Counted from the first letter of the stretch, positions 40,601 through 49,487 are shown. The stretch is 64,000 bases of DNA from JAPHTQ01 sp050287105 (GCA_050287105.1 JBNKBG010000002.1:4858-68857), one strand, 5' to 3'. Notes: generated from the letters alone by a model not told the origin. Translations and numbers: made by a program.

Positions 40601-42220
40601 CTAACTTCCAGTAGCTGGCATATCGATCACCCTGGATATCCCCACCTGCCGCAAAAACCGATCATCGTGGCTGACGACAATTAACGCCCCGTGATAGGCT
40701 TGCAGGGCACTTTCCAGCTCTTCGGTCGCGGCCAGATCGAGATGGTTGCTCGGCTCATCCAGCAGCAGCAGTTGTGCCGGTTCTGGCCCCAACAACAGAC
40801 AGGCCAAGGCAAGCCGCACCTGCTCTCCCCCGCTCAGCGCGGCAACCGGCAAATTTGCCCGCTCGCGCGGTAATCCCATCGCCACCAGCCGCGCATAGTA
40901 CTCGTGCAACGCCAAACCCGGCGCCAGGTGCTGGAAGTTTTCCACCGCATCCTGTTGTAGAGAAAACAGCGAGAGGTGTTGATCTAGACGGGCCAGCGGA
41001 ACGCGGCTGTAAACCTCGCCACTTTGCGCGGCGAGTTCGCCGCTCAAAATCCGAAGCAGCGTGCTCTTGCCGCTGCCGTTCGGCCCGCGCAATTCCAGCC
41101 GTTCACCCACTGCCAGTTGCAACGAAAACCCTTCGATAAGTGGCTGCGATTCCTGATAGCGATAACGTACGTTTTCACAGTGCAAGATCGGACGCACACC
41201 ACCGCTTACGCTTACCCCGGCGACGACAAGTTGCGCACGATTCGCTTCATCTTTTTTTGCCTCGACATTTGCCAGGCGTTCATTTGCATGACGTAAACGA
41301 TCTTCCGCCAGATGACGTAGCCGTCCTTGGGTACGTTCACTGCGCTCTGCCTGCATATCAAGTATTAACGTCGATTGACTGCCACTACGTCTGGCTGCCT
41401 TTCCCTTCGATGCACGCCGCTGGTGTTTTTCCAGATTACGCTGCGCTTCCCGCTGCTGTTGTTGCACACGGCGCTGCTCTATCTCGATGTCTCGCTGCTG
41501 CTTTTCCTGAAGTGCTTTGCGTTGTTCGCGATACTCCGCGTAACTGCCGCTGAAACTGCGGACTCCCCATAGGCCGAGATCCAGCAGGGTATTCGCTAGT
41601 TCGATCAATTGACGGTCGTGACTGATGAGGAGGATGCCGCCGGGAAAACCGCGTAACAGATCGATGAGTTGGCCACGCCCCTCACGATCCAGATGGTTGC
41701 CGGGTTCGTCCAGGATGAGATGATCGGGATCACCATACAACACCCGCAACAGCGCCAGGCGCGCAAGCTCTCCGCCGCTCAAGTTATCGATAAAGGAAAA
41801 TGGCTCAAGGAAGGGTAAACCGACGCTGTTCAGCAACGATGCTAATCGGGCAGGACGGTCCCAGTTCCCCTCGGCCATTTCGAAATCAGCGTTCTCTCCC
41901 TCACCGTTTTCGATACGGCCCAGGGCGGTAAACAGCGAAGCGCTGTCGAGAAAATCGACCAAAAGAGAACCGCGCTCAGGCCGCACGGTTTGTTGCTGCA
42001 AATACCCGATACGTCCGTGACGTTGGATGTTTGTCGAACTCTCCGCAGGGATAATGCCTGCCAGTTGTGCAGCCAGGGTCGTTTTACCGGCGCCGTTTTC
42101 TCCGATTAACGCCGTGATCCCCGGGGCGAGCGAAAGCTCAAGCCCGCGATACAACTCCCGGCCATTTGGCAGACCATAGTGCAGGTTTGTGGCGACCAGC
42201 CACGAATCGTTTCTTGCCAT
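40601..42220 (-). CDS. ABC-F family ATPase
   Basis: 539 residues from ATG 42220, seven bases after GAGAGG. Two ABC cassettes in one chain without membrane segments: Walker A GENGAGKTT near residue 41 and GPNGSGKST near 374; signatures LSGGELARLALLR and LSGGEQVRLALACL; Walker B LILDEPGNHLD and LLLLDEPSNHLD. The linker at about 215-320 is long, charged and glutamine-rich (EKQQRDIEIEQRRVQQQQRE). ABC-F proteins act on ribosomes to relieve stalls or drug block. The subfamily is not assigned. Confidence 0.94.
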   Translation of the reverse strand: MARNDSWLVATNLHYGLPNGRELYRGLELSLAPGITALIGENGAGKTTLAAQLAGIIPAESSTNIQRHGRIGYLQQQTVRPERGSLLVDFLDSASLFTALGRIENGEGENADFEMAEGNWDRPARLASLLNSVGLPFLEPFSFIDNLSGGELARLALLRVLYGDPDHLILDEPGNHLDREGRGQLIDLLRGFPGGILLISHDRQLIELANTLLDLGLWGVRSFSGSYAEYREQRKALQEKQQRDIEIEQRRVQQQQREAQRNLEKHQRRASKGKAARRSGSQSTLILDMQAERSERTQGRLRHLAEDRLRHANERLANVEAKKDEANRAQLVVAGVSVSGGVRPILHCENVRYRYQESQPLIEGFSLQLAVGERLELRGPNGSGKSTLLRILSGELAAQSGEVYSRVPLARLDQHLSLFSLQQDAVENFQHLAPGLALHEYYARLVAMGLPRERANLPVAALSGGEQVRLALACLLLGPEPAQLLLLDEPSNHLDLAATEELESALQAYHGALIVVSHDDRFLRQVGISRVIDMPATGS

Positions 42221-42442
42221 AACCAATCCTCTCCAACCGTGAACAGACCTTTGCGATCCAGAAAACTCCGGTAGAGATTGGGTTGTTCATGGCGGGACCC
42301 TCCTCTGGGTCGAGTGGTTATGACAGGTGCTACTCTAGCGCCAATGATGGATATAAAACAGTAATTGGCGTTTATTTGGCATAATATTTCCAAACATCGG
42401 CCAGACACACTAGATTATTCCAAAATACTGAAGGAAAGACCT

Positions 42443-42904
42443 ATGGAACTCGACCGCTACGACCGCCGCATTCTGGAAGAGTTGCAAAAAGACGGCCGCA
42501 TCAGCAATCAGGAGCTGGCTGAGCGCATCGGCCTCTCACCCTCTCCCTGCCTGCGGCGGGTCCGGGCACTGGAGGAATCGGGACTGATCAGCGGCTACCG
42601 CGCCCTGCTGGACGCCAAGAAACTGGGGCTGGACCTGACGGCGCTGATCCACATCTCCATGGACCGCCACACCCCGGAACGTTTTACCAACTTCGAGAAC
42701 CGGATCGCCGAGCTACCTGAAGTGCTCGAGTGCCTGCTGATCACCGGTCAGGATGCCGACTACCAGATCAAGGTGGTGGTGAAGGATATGGATGCCTTTC
42801 AGGTGTTGCTGCTGGAGAAGATCACCCGCATCGAAGGGGTCAGCGGGGTTCACTCCAGCTTCGTCCTGCGCCGGGTGGTCGATAAAACGGCTTTGCCGGT
42901 TTAA
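42443..42904 (+). CDS. Lrp/AsnC-family transcriptional regulator
   Basis: 153 residues from ATG 42443, six bases after GAAGGAAA. N-terminal HTH (LDRYDRRILEELQKDGRISN, LAERIGLSPSPCLRRVRALE) and C-terminal RAM ligand domain (LDLTALIHISMDRHTPERFT, VLECLLITGQDADYQIKVVV). Close in feel to leucine-responsive regulators that control amino-acid genes and exporters. Divergent from the ABC-F gene. leuA control by it is possible but not shown. Confidence 0.93.
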   Translation: MELDRYDRRILEELQKDGRISNQELAERIGLSPSPCLRRVRALEESGLISGYRALLDAKKLGLDLTALIHISMDRHTPERFTNFENRIAELPEVLECLLITGQDADYQIKVVVKDMDAFQVLLLEKITRIEGVSGVHSSFVLRRVVDKTALPV

Positions 42905-42909
42905 AAGAA

Positions 42910-42989
42910 TTTCACCGCAGAGGCGCAAAGATCGCAGAGGAAAACTACATCAGGATTTGTCTTTGCGCCCTTTGCGTCTTTGCGGTAAA
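42910..42989. repeat. 80-bp inverted repeat of the 'ACCGCAAAGACGCAAAG' type
   Basis: The left arm CACCGCAGAGGCGCAAAG and the right arm, read as complement ACCGCAAAGACGCAAAGGGC, are imperfect mates around a short centre. Repeats of this wording are scattered through many proteobacterial genomes between convergent genes. It lies exactly between the Lrp gene and the convergent permease gene. Confidence 0.65.
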
Positions 42990-42996
42990 CCGCTTT

Positions 42997-44202
42997 TCAT
43001 TCATGCCTTAACGCATCAATGGGATCGAGCCTTGCCGCCTTACGCGCCGGGAAGTATCCAAACGCCACGCCGATAGCCATGGAGAAGAGGAAAGCGAATA
43101 GCATCATCCCCGGTTCCACCACAAACGGCATGCCCAGTGCTTTGGAAACAAACCAGGTGATGGTCACTGCCAGCAGGATACCGAACAGGCCGCCGAAGGA
43201 GGAGAGCGCTACCGCCTCGACCAGGAACTGGGTTAGTACATCTCTTTCCAGCGCACCGATGGCGAGACGAATACCGATCTCGCGGGTCCGCTCGGTCACC
43301 GATACCAACATGATATTCATGATGCCGATCCCANNNNNNNNNNNNNNNNNNNNNNNNNNNNNNNNNNNNNNNNNNNNNNNNNNNNNNNNNNNNNNNNNNN
43401 NNNNNNNNNNNNNNNNNNNNNNNNNNNNNNNNNNNNNNNNNNNNNNNNNNNNNNNNNNNNNNNNNNNNNNNNNNNNNNNNNNNNNNNNNNNNNNNNNNNN
43501 NNNNNNNNNNNNNNNNNNNNNNNNNNNNNNNNNNNNNNNNNNNNNNNNNNNNNNNNNNNNNNNNNNNNNNNNNNNNNNNNNNNNNNNNNNNNNNNNNNNN
43601 NNNNNNNNNNNNNNNNNNGAACCGCCCATCGATTGGCCTTTGCTGTGCAACAGACCGATCACTTCGCAGGAGACTTTTTTCAGGCGGATCTTGCCGCCGA
43701 TAGGATCCTGCGCACCGAACAGTTTTTCCCGCACCGTTTCACCGATCACGCAGACGCCCATGCCACCGCGCAATTCGCTGCCGGTAAAAAAGCGGCCCGT
43801 CTCCAGTTCCCAGTTGCCAACGGTGAAGTAACGATTGTCGCTACCGGTGACATTGGTGGTCCAGTTTTCGTTACCGTAGATCACCACCATCGCCTGCGAT
43901 GCGGTCGGTGCTACTTCGGCCACGCCTGGCACTTCACGGGCGATCGCTTCGACGTCAGCCAGCTCAAACGGCGGCGCCTTGGTACGTTGACCGTGACCGA
44001 GACGTTGGCCGACGGTAACGAACAACAGGTTGCTGCCAAGACTCTGGATCTGCTGTTTCACCTGCAACGTGGCGCCACTGCCGAGGTTGACCATGATGAT
44101 CACCGAGGCTACGCCGATGACGATGCCGAGAGTGGTGAGGAAAGAACGCAACACGTTGCGCCGTATGGAGCGCATCGCCAGCAACAGGGCATTCCACAAC
44201 AT
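42997..44202 (-). CDS. MacB-like ABC transporter permease (interrupted by a sequencing gap)
   Basis: About 401 residues if the gap is exact. N-terminal helix (RSFLTTLGIVIGVASVIIMV), periplasmic MacB_PCD domain (GSGATLQVKQQIQSLGSNLL, DNRYFTVGNWELETGRFF) and the C-terminal FtsX-type helices (GIGIMNIMLVSVTERTREIG, FGGLFGILLAVTITWFVSKA) ending ARKAARLDPIDALRHE. 285 N at 43334-43618 remove the third quarter. It exports macrolides, peptides or lipids together with a MacA-like adaptor and the ATPase. The ATPase stop overlaps its start by one base. Confidence 0.92.
   Translation of the reverse strand: MLWNALLLAMRSIRRNVLRSFLTTLGIVIGVASVIIMVNLGSGATLQVKQQIQSLGSNLLFVTVGQRLGHGQRTKAPPFELADVEAIAREVPGVAEVAPTASQAMVVIYGNENWTTNVTGSDNRYFTVGNWELETGRFFTGSELRGGMGVCVIGETVREKLFGAQDPIGGKIRLKKVSCEVIGLLHSKGQSMGGXXXXXXXXXXXXXXXXXXXXXXXXXXXXXXXXXXXXXXXXXXXXXXXXXXXXXXXXXXXXXXXXXXXXXXXXXXXXXXXXXXXXXXXXXXXXXXXXGIGIMNIMLVSVTERTREIGIRLAIGALERDVLTQFLVEAVALSSFGGLFGILLAVTITWFVSKALGMPFVVEPGMMLFAFLFSMAIGVAFGYFPARKAARLDPIDALRHE
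43334..43618. other. Assembly gap (285 N)
   Basis: The bases are undetermined. The length is a multiple of three and both flanks continue in the same permease frame, so the gap size may be right, but this cannot be known from the window. Confidence 0.99.
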
Positions 44203-44903
44203 CAGTGCGCCCCTCCCTGCTGTTTGTCTTCCGCCACGCGACCGTCACGGAAATTGATCACGCGCTGGGCATAGTCGGCGATCTCCGCTTCGTGGGTCAC
44301 CATGACGATGGTGATACCGAGTTCGCGATTGAAGCTGGTAAGCAGCTCCATGATCTCGTGACTGCGTGCGGTGTCGAGGTTGCCGGTCGGCTCATCGGCC
44401 AGCAGCACCGCGGGACGGGTGACGATGGCACGGGCGATGGCAACGCGCTGTTGCTGTCCGCCTGAAAGTTCACCGCGGGTGTGATCTTCCCAGCCCTTCA
44501 AGCCCACCTGCTCCAGCGCCTCAGCGCTCAACCGATGGCGCTCTTCGGCGGGCATACCGCGATAGATCAACGGCAGCTCCACATTCTCCTGCGCCGAGGT
44601 ACGGTTAAGCAGGTTAAAACCCTGAAAGACAAAACCGAGATAGTTGCGCCGCAATAGCGCACGTTGATCGTTACTGAGGCTGCCGACATCGACACCCTGA
44701 AAACGAAACTGACCGCCCGTTGGAGTATCGAGACAGCCGATGATATTCATGCAGGTCGATTTGCCGGAACCGCTCGGCCCCATCACCGCCACGAACTCGC
44801 CCTGTGCGATGGAGAGATCGATGCCGTCGAGGGCACGCATCGCTGCCTGCCCCTTACCGTAGATCTTGGTCACCGCCTCCAGTTCGATCAGCGCCGCGCT
44901 CAT
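44202..44903 (-). CDS. ABC transporter ATP-binding protein (MacB/LolD type)
   Basis: 233 residues: Walker A GPSGSGKST near residue 42, the family insert MNIIGCLDTPTGGQF, Q-loop FVFQGFNLL, signature ELSGGQQQRVAIARAI, Walker B VLLADEPTGNLD and H-loop VTHEAE. It powers the adjacent FtsX-type permease as a separate polypeptide; E. coli MacB fuses both. It overlaps the adaptor gene by four bases (ATGA) and the permease gene by one. Third gene of the exporter, downstream of a two-component system. Confidence 0.95.
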   Translation of the reverse strand: MSAALIELEAVTKIYGKGQAAMRALDGIDLSIAQGEFVAVMGPSGSGKSTCMNIIGCLDTPTGGQFRFQGVDVGSLSNDQRALLRRNYLGFVFQGFNLLNRTSAQENVELPLIYRGMPAEERHRLSAEALEQVGLKGWEDHTRGELSGGQQQRVAIARAIVTRPAVLLADEPTGNLDTARSHEIMELLTSFNRELGITIVMVTHEAEIADYAQRVINFRDGRVAEDKQQGGAH

Positions 44904-46171
44904 TTTCCGCCCATCACACTGTCGGTGATCACCGCCATGCCCGGCTCCAGTCCGTCGACGACTTCGGTCATGATGCCGTTACTGTCACCGATGTTGATCG
45001 TCGCTTCCTCCGGCTTGCCGTCACGCAACAACCAGACCTTACGTTCGCGGCTGTTCTCGACAACCACCTTCTTGCTACTACTCTCGCGGGGCATGCGCGG
45101 GGGACGGAACATACGGCTGAACAGTGTGCCACCGCTTTTGCTTTTCTGGCTTGTGACGGGAGGGCTGTAACGGAATACGCTATTGGGCACCAACACCATA
45201 TCCTTCATCTGGCGAATGCGAATGTCGGCAGTGGCGGTCATACCCGGCAACAGCAGTTGCTCCGGATTATCCACCGCCAACACCGTTTCGTAGGTGACCA
45301 CGCCATCGACGGTTTGCGGTGCATGGCGTATCTGGGTGATGGTGGCGACAAAGTGGCGATCCGGATAGGCATCGACATTGAACTTCGCCTCCATCCCTTC
45401 ACGAATACGACCGATATCCGCTTCGTCGATGGCGACCAGCAGTTCCATTTTCTTCAGGTCTTCCGCCAGGGTGAAGAGTTCCGGTGTCTGCAACGATGCA
45501 GCAACGGTTTGGCCCGCTTCGACCTTGCGGTCCAGCACGATGCCTTTGATCGGCGAACGGATGGTCGCCTTCTGCAGGTTGGTTTCGAATCCCTCCAGTG
45601 CCGCTTTCGCCGACGCCACCTTGGCGCGTGCACTGGCGACCGCAGCGACAGCACGGGCATGCGCCGCCTCGGCGATATCGACATCGTTGGCGGAGCACAT
45701 CTTGCTCTTGGCCAGCTCCTTGCAGCGTCTGGCCTTGACCCTGGTCTCCTGCTCAGTGGCACGCGCCTCCTGCACCATCGCTTCTGCCTGTTGCAGCGCA
45801 GCCTTGCCCTCGGCGATGCGACTATCCAGTGCCGTGGTATCGAGCCGCGCCAGCACCTGATCCTTCTCCACCGTATCGTTGAAATCGACTTCGACGCTAG
45901 CAAGGGTGCCTGAAAGCTCTGTCCCTACATCCACCTGACTGACCGGTTGCAGGGTGCCGGTCGTCGTCACGTTGATAATCAATTCGCCGCGCCTAACCTC
46001 GGCGGTTTTATAACTGACGTTACCGTTGCCGCCGGAAAAGAGCAGGTTGTATAGCACTACCATGATCAGCAGTGCCGCTACGGCGCTGCCCCATATCTGC
46101 CAGCGAGGCCGTGTCTTGCCCTGCCTGTCCAGCATCAGGGTTTTGCGTATTGCGTTTTCACTCTTTTCCAT
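44900..46171 (-). CDS. MacA-like periplasmic adaptor (HlyD/RND-type membrane fusion protein)
   Basis: 423 residues from MEKSENAIRK; a GTG 15 bases upstream is also possible. One inner membrane anchor (IWGSAVAALLIMVVLYNLLF), a lipoyl half-motif (VDVGTELSGTLASVEVDFND), a long coiled coil (LDSRIAEGKAALQQAEAMVQ to AALEGFETNLQ), the second lipoyl half (ATIRSPIKGIVLDRKVEAGQ) and a beta-barrel. A basic insert near residue 340 is unusual. It bridges the ABC permease to an outer membrane channel. The operon follows the cpxA-like gene by 27 bases. Confidence 0.94.
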   Translation of the reverse strand: MEKSENAIRKTLMLDRQGKTRPRWQIWGSAVAALLIMVVLYNLLFSGGNGNVSYKTAEVRRGELIINVTTTGTLQPVSQVDVGTELSGTLASVEVDFNDTVEKDQVLARLDTTALDSRIAEGKAALQQAEAMVQEARATEQETRVKARRCKELAKSKMCSANDVDIAEAAHARAVAAVASARAKVASAKAALEGFETNLQKATIRSPIKGIVLDRKVEAGQTVAASLQTPELFTLAEDLKKMELLVAIDEADIGRIREGMEAKFNVDAYPDRHFVATITQIRHAPQTVDGVVTYETVLAVDNPEQLLLPGMTATADIRIRQMKDMVLVPNSVFRYSPPVTSQKSKSGGTLFSRMFRPPRMPRESSSKKVVVENSRERKVWLLRDGKPEEATINIGDSNGIMTEVVDGLEPGMAVITDSVMGGK

Positions 46172-46197
46172 TGCTACCACATCCACTTAATTTCAGC

Positions 46198-47508
46198 TTA
46201 TTCATTCATCGGCAGACGTAATTCAACACACAGCCCACCACCTTCACCATTGCACGCATCGACCTGACCCTTATAGGCCAGGATCACCTTGCCAGTGATC
46301 GCCAGACCCAGGCCGTAGCCGCCACTATCACGATCACGCGCCTCACCCACCCGGGTGAACGGTTCGAACATGCGCTTCAACTCAGACTCTGGTACCCCTG
46401 CACCGTGATCGCAAACCTCGATCACCGCCTCATTAGCGATCGTTTTCAACGACACCTTCACGGTCGTCGCTTCTGCGGTGTAACGTGCTGCATTCCGCAC
46501 CACATTTTCAATGGCAGCACGCAGCAGTACCGGATCACCTTTAACTGTCGCCTGCTGTTCAACACGCAACACCACACTGCGCTGATGGGCACGTGCCTCA
46601 AAATCGGCATCGTTGACGATCTCCTCCAGCAACGTTTCCAGCAAAACAGGCTTTTTCTCCAGTGTGGACTGACCCGACTCGAGCCGTGCCAGTGAAAGCA
46701 GATTGGCGATCAGTCGCTCCAGTTCATCCGCCTCCTTCTCCACCCGTTGCAGGTTGCGAGAGGCTGAGCCTTCTTTCTCCGCCAGTTCCAGCGCAATACG
46801 CAGACGTGCCAGCGGTGAACGCAATTCGTGCGAGACATCGCGCAGCAGTTGCCGCTGACTCTCCAGCATCTCGCGCAGGCGCTCGGCCATAATGTCGAAG
46901 TCACGACCCAAGGCACCGACCTCACCACCACCGCTGCCACCGACCCGTACCGTGAGATCGCCCTCGGCCAGGGTCTGTGCAGCGTGACGTAGACGGCGCA
47001 CCGGACGACTGAGGAGATTGGCCAGGCCATAGCTGACAAATCCGGTTATCAACAGTGCCAGCAGGGCGCGTACCCAGGGTGGTACGCTGTGCAGGTGACC
47101 GGGGTCGACCATGGTGGCAAGATAGAGGTCGTCCTCACCGGGGATCTGCGCCAGCACCAGATAGTGGCCAAAACGGAGACGATGAACGCCCGGCTCCATC
47201 GGCGAACGCCGCAACTCTTCCAGCAGATTGGGCGGCAGGTGTTTGTGCAATAGCGGCTTGCCGTGATCGTCCAGCAGCAACACCGGTCGACCCTCTTCCC
47301 GGCGTATACCACGCAGCCAGCGCTCCAGCGACTCCTCTTCCATATTCTGCAGCAGCGTGCCGGCAGTCTCCGCGTGGGCGTTAAGCCACTGCTCGGTATG
47401 CTCTACTTCACGTCCACCCAACGAACGTTCGCCCAGATACATAACTCCACCGAGCAGGATCATGCTCAGCCAGAAGGCGATGAAGATCTTACCGAAGAGG
47501 GAGTCCAT
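46198..47508 (-). CDS. cpxA: Sensor histidine kinase, CpxA-like
   Basis: 436 residues: TM1 (IFIAFWLSMILLGGVMYLG), a ~130-residue periplasmic sensor, TM2 (VRALLALLITGFVSYGLANL), HAMP (RPVRRLRHAAQTLAEGDLTV), phospho-acceptor LLRDVSHELRSPLARLRIAL near residue 250, N-box VRNAARY, G boxes DHGAGVPE and GYGLGLAI. Partner of the response regulator, whose stop overlaps its start (TGATG). The divergent Spy/CpxP gene supports a Cpx-type envelope stress role. Membrane protein. Confidence 0.88.
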   Translation of the reverse strand: MDSLFGKIFIAFWLSMILLGGVMYLGERSLGGREVEHTEQWLNAHAETAGTLLQNMEEESLERWLRGIRREEGRPVLLLDDHGKPLLHKHLPPNLLEELRRSPMEPGVHRLRFGHYLVLAQIPGEDDLYLATMVDPGHLHSVPPWVRALLALLITGFVSYGLANLLSRPVRRLRHAAQTLAEGDLTVRVGGSGGGEVGALGRDFDIMAERLREMLESQRQLLRDVSHELRSPLARLRIALELAEKEGSASRNLQRVEKEADELERLIANLLSLARLESGQSTLEKKPVLLETLLEEIVNDADFEARAHQRSVVLRVEQQATVKGDPVLLRAAIENVVRNAARYTAEATTVKVSLKTIANEAVIEVCDHGAGVPESELKRMFEPFTRVGEARDRDSGGYGLGLAITGKVILAYKGQVDACNGEGGGLCVELRLPMNE

Positions 47509-48185
47509 CAGTTTTTGCTGTACTGGTAGCCGGTGCCGCGCACCGTGTGGATACGTTGACCGCCATCCGGCAGCGGCCCCAGCTTGCGTCGAATCTGCGC
47601 CATATGGGTTTCGATGCGCCGGTCGTAGGTTTGCAGCGCACGACCCAGACCGTCACTGGCCAGCACCTCCTTGGTAACGACCTTGCCCGCCTGCGCCACC
47701 AGCAGATGCAGCAGATTGAATTCGGCACCGGTCAGTTCCACCGGCTCGCCGGCCACTGTAACGCCGCGGCTACCGACATCCAGTTCCAGATCGCCTACCT
47801 GCAAACTCTCCGGATTGTCACCACCACCCCGACGCAGCAGGGCGCGCAACCTGGCCACCAACACCCGTGGACTACAGGGTTTGGCCACATACTCATCGGC
47901 CCCCAGTTCAAGGCCAACCACAGTATCAGTGTCCTCGCCCCTGGCCGTCAGCATCAATACCGGCGTGGCCAGCGCAGGCCGAAGCTGCTTGAGGACATCA
48001 AAGCCACTCATTCCAGGCATCATTACATCAAGGATAATCGCGTCCCACTGCTGTTCCCGCGCCCGGGCAACCCCGGCCTCGCCATCGTGCGCGCTGCTCA
48101 CCTCAAACCCTTCGCTTTCCAGGTATTCGGTCAGCAACTCGCACAGGTCGCGGTCGTCATCAATTAGCAGTATTCGCTGTTTCAT
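47508..48185 (-). CDS. cpxR: Response regulator, CpxR-like (OmpR family)
   Basis: 225 residues from MKQRILLIDDDRDLCELLTE; a reading nine codons longer is unlikely. Receiver domain with phospho-acceptor Asp in IILDVMMPGMSGFD near residue 51, T in MLTARGED and K in YVAKPCSPRVL, then the winged-helix DNA-binding domain (VELTGAEFNLLHLLVAQAGK to IHTVRGTGYQY). The sequence matches CpxR over its whole length. First gene of the cpxRA-macA-ATPase-permease unit, divergent from the Spy-like gene. Confidence 0.9.
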   Translation of the reverse strand: MKQRILLIDDDRDLCELLTEYLESEGFEVSSAHDGEAGVARAREQQWDAIILDVMMPGMSGFDVLKQLRPALATPVLMLTARGEDTDTVVGLELGADEYVAKPCSPRVLVARLRALLRRGGGDNPESLQVGDLELDVGSRGVTVAGEPVELTGAEFNLLHLLVAQAGKVVTKEVLASDGLGRALQTYDRRIETHMAQIRRKLGPLPDGGQRIHTVRGTGYQYSKN

Positions 48186-48236
48186 GCCCCTATGATGCGC
48201 TGTGATCGCCAATGACGAAAGGCCGGAGGTAAACCA

Positions 48237-48252
48237 TTTGCACTTCTTTGCA
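48237..48252. promoter_or_regulatory. Tandem repeat in the cpxR/spy intergenic region
   Basis: TTTGCA-CTTC-TTTGCA is a direct repeat with a 10-bp period, as expected for an OmpR-family dimer, midway between the divergent starts. It is not a clean GTAAA-N5-GTAAA CpxR box, so the assignment is tentative. Confidence 0.35.
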
Positions 48253-48346
48253 TTACTTCACTCAGCCCTGCCCAACTTTTCATGCACTACGGATAAGCTT
48301 TCATCGTCCGCTGAAAGGCGTTTATACACCTACCAGGAGTACTTAA

Positions 48347-48823
48347 ATGAAAGCATCAAATAAAACCTTAGCAGCTCTACTTGCCGCTGGCCTTACCCTC
48401 GGTGTCGCCAGCAGCGCCTTCGCCTTTGGCAGCCATGGTTACGACTGTGATATGGGCGCACGTCAGGCATCACCAATGCGCGCACTCTATCAACTCGATA
48501 CTCTGACCGATGAGCAGCGTAGCGAAATCAAGAAAATGATGAAGGAGGAGCGCAATTCATTACGCGATCTGATGGATGCGATGCAGGATAATCGTGATGC
48601 CATGCAGGATGCGATGAAAGACAATCTCAGCGCCGACAAAATTAAACCCCTGGCAAAGAAGCAGGGTGAACTGATTACCGAAATGACCATGGCACGAGCC
48701 AGAATGCGTGACCGGATCAATGCCATTCTCACTGATGAGCAACGTGATGAACTCAGTAAAATGAAACCGCAAAAGCGCAGTGATAGTGATGATCGTAATC
48801 GTGGCGATTACTCGGGTTGGTAA
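48347..48823 (+). CDS. Spy/CpxP-family periplasmic chaperone-like protein
   Basis: 158 residues: signal peptide (MKASNKTLAALLAAGLTLGV, cut near AFA), then helical LTxxQ-type repeats: LDTLTDEQRSEIKKMMKEER near residue 50 and INAILTDEQRDELSKMKPQ near 125. CpxP restrains CpxA and Spy is an envelope chaperone. The divergent position next to cpxR is the classic cpxP layout. C-terminus polar (SDSDDRNRGDYSGW). AGGAG before the start and a terminator after. Confidence 0.92.
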   Translation: MKASNKTLAALLAAGLTLGVASSAFAFGSHGYDCDMGARQASPMRALYQLDTLTDEQRSEIKKMMKEERNSLRDLMDAMQDNRDAMQDAMKDNLSADKIKPLAKKQGELITEMTMARARMRDRINAILTDEQRDELSKMKPQKRSDSDDRNRGDYSGW

Positions 48824-48841
48824 TCGAATTCACTCGCAAAC

Positions 48842-48868
48842 AAAAGGGCCGCAATGCGGCCCTTTTTT
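48842..48868 (+). terminator. Terminator of the Spy-like gene
   Basis: Stem AAAGGGCCGCA with TGCGGCCCTTT, followed by TTTTTT-type U-run, 20 bases after the stop. Confidence 0.93.
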
Positions 48869-49075
48869 CTTAACGCTTTCTTAACTTTGAAACGGCAAAA
48901 AACCCTATATACACAGCATAAAAATGGTTAATCCTACGCTTTTACTCAAATATTTTACCTGTGTCACAAAATTGGCCGCATCCTTGCCAAACGGTTCAGC
49001 GTTTTTTAAGTCACAGGGAGTAGAGTTTGAACCGTGACAGGATGTTGTCACTTAACTACCCCCAGGAGGAATACG

Positions 49076-49216
49076 ATGAAAAAATACATCACCATGCACT
49101 ACCCGGCAAAGATCGCTCGTGCACTGCGCGACGGTCTGATTATCATCCTTGGTCTGACTGTTACCCTTGGTACCATGTTCAATTCTGAAATCACCATGTG
49201 GGTCGCAGGTGCATAG
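49076..49216 (+). CDS. 46-residue membrane protein
   Basis: ATG 49076 follows AGGAGG by seven bases, a strong site. The product MKKYITMHYPAKIARALRDG then LIIILGLTVTLGTMFNSEI and MWVAGA has one membrane helix and a basic amphipathic N-terminus. No family recognised. It stands alone downstream of the Spy-like gene with about 200 bases of leader. Likely real given the ribosome-binding site and hydrophobic design. Confidence 0.65.
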   Translation: MKKYITMHYPAKIARALRDGLIIILGLTVTLGTMFNSEITMWVAGA

Positions 49217-49343
49217 GCCGCAAACATTGCTGGCAGTAGGCGATATGGAATTCACCATCCATTTTGGTAATCCCGATCGCATTGCTGCCAGTAATCAATA
49301 TTATCTCTCTCATTAAGATCTGAGTCCGGCAGCCAGAGCGCCG

Positions 49344-49487
49344 TTACTCTTTATCACCCTTACCACTCTTCTCCTGCTCACCCTTTTGCTTCTTTGTCGG
49401 AGCATTCCGTCCGATTGCCGTTAGCGCCAGGGCGGAGCCAATAACAAATAGCAATGCTAAAACCGTAAATACAATAAATATTTTCAT
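49344..49487 (-). CDS. 47-residue membrane protein
   Basis: Minus-strand ATG 49487, eight bases after GGAG. MKIFIVFTVLALLFVIGSAL (helix) is followed by a basic tail (NAPTKKQKGEQEKSGKG) and TAA at 49346-49344. A signal-anchor single-pass protein. Its promoter would lie before the divergent gene at 49580. No family recognised. Confidence 0.6.
   Translation of the reverse strand: MKIFIVFTVLALLFVIGSALALTAIGRNAPTKKQKGEQEKSGKGDKE

Noticed and set aside
44804..45913. Plus-strand open frame of 369 codons antisense to macA
   Set aside because: It lies opposite the adaptor gene with its complete HlyD/MacA features.
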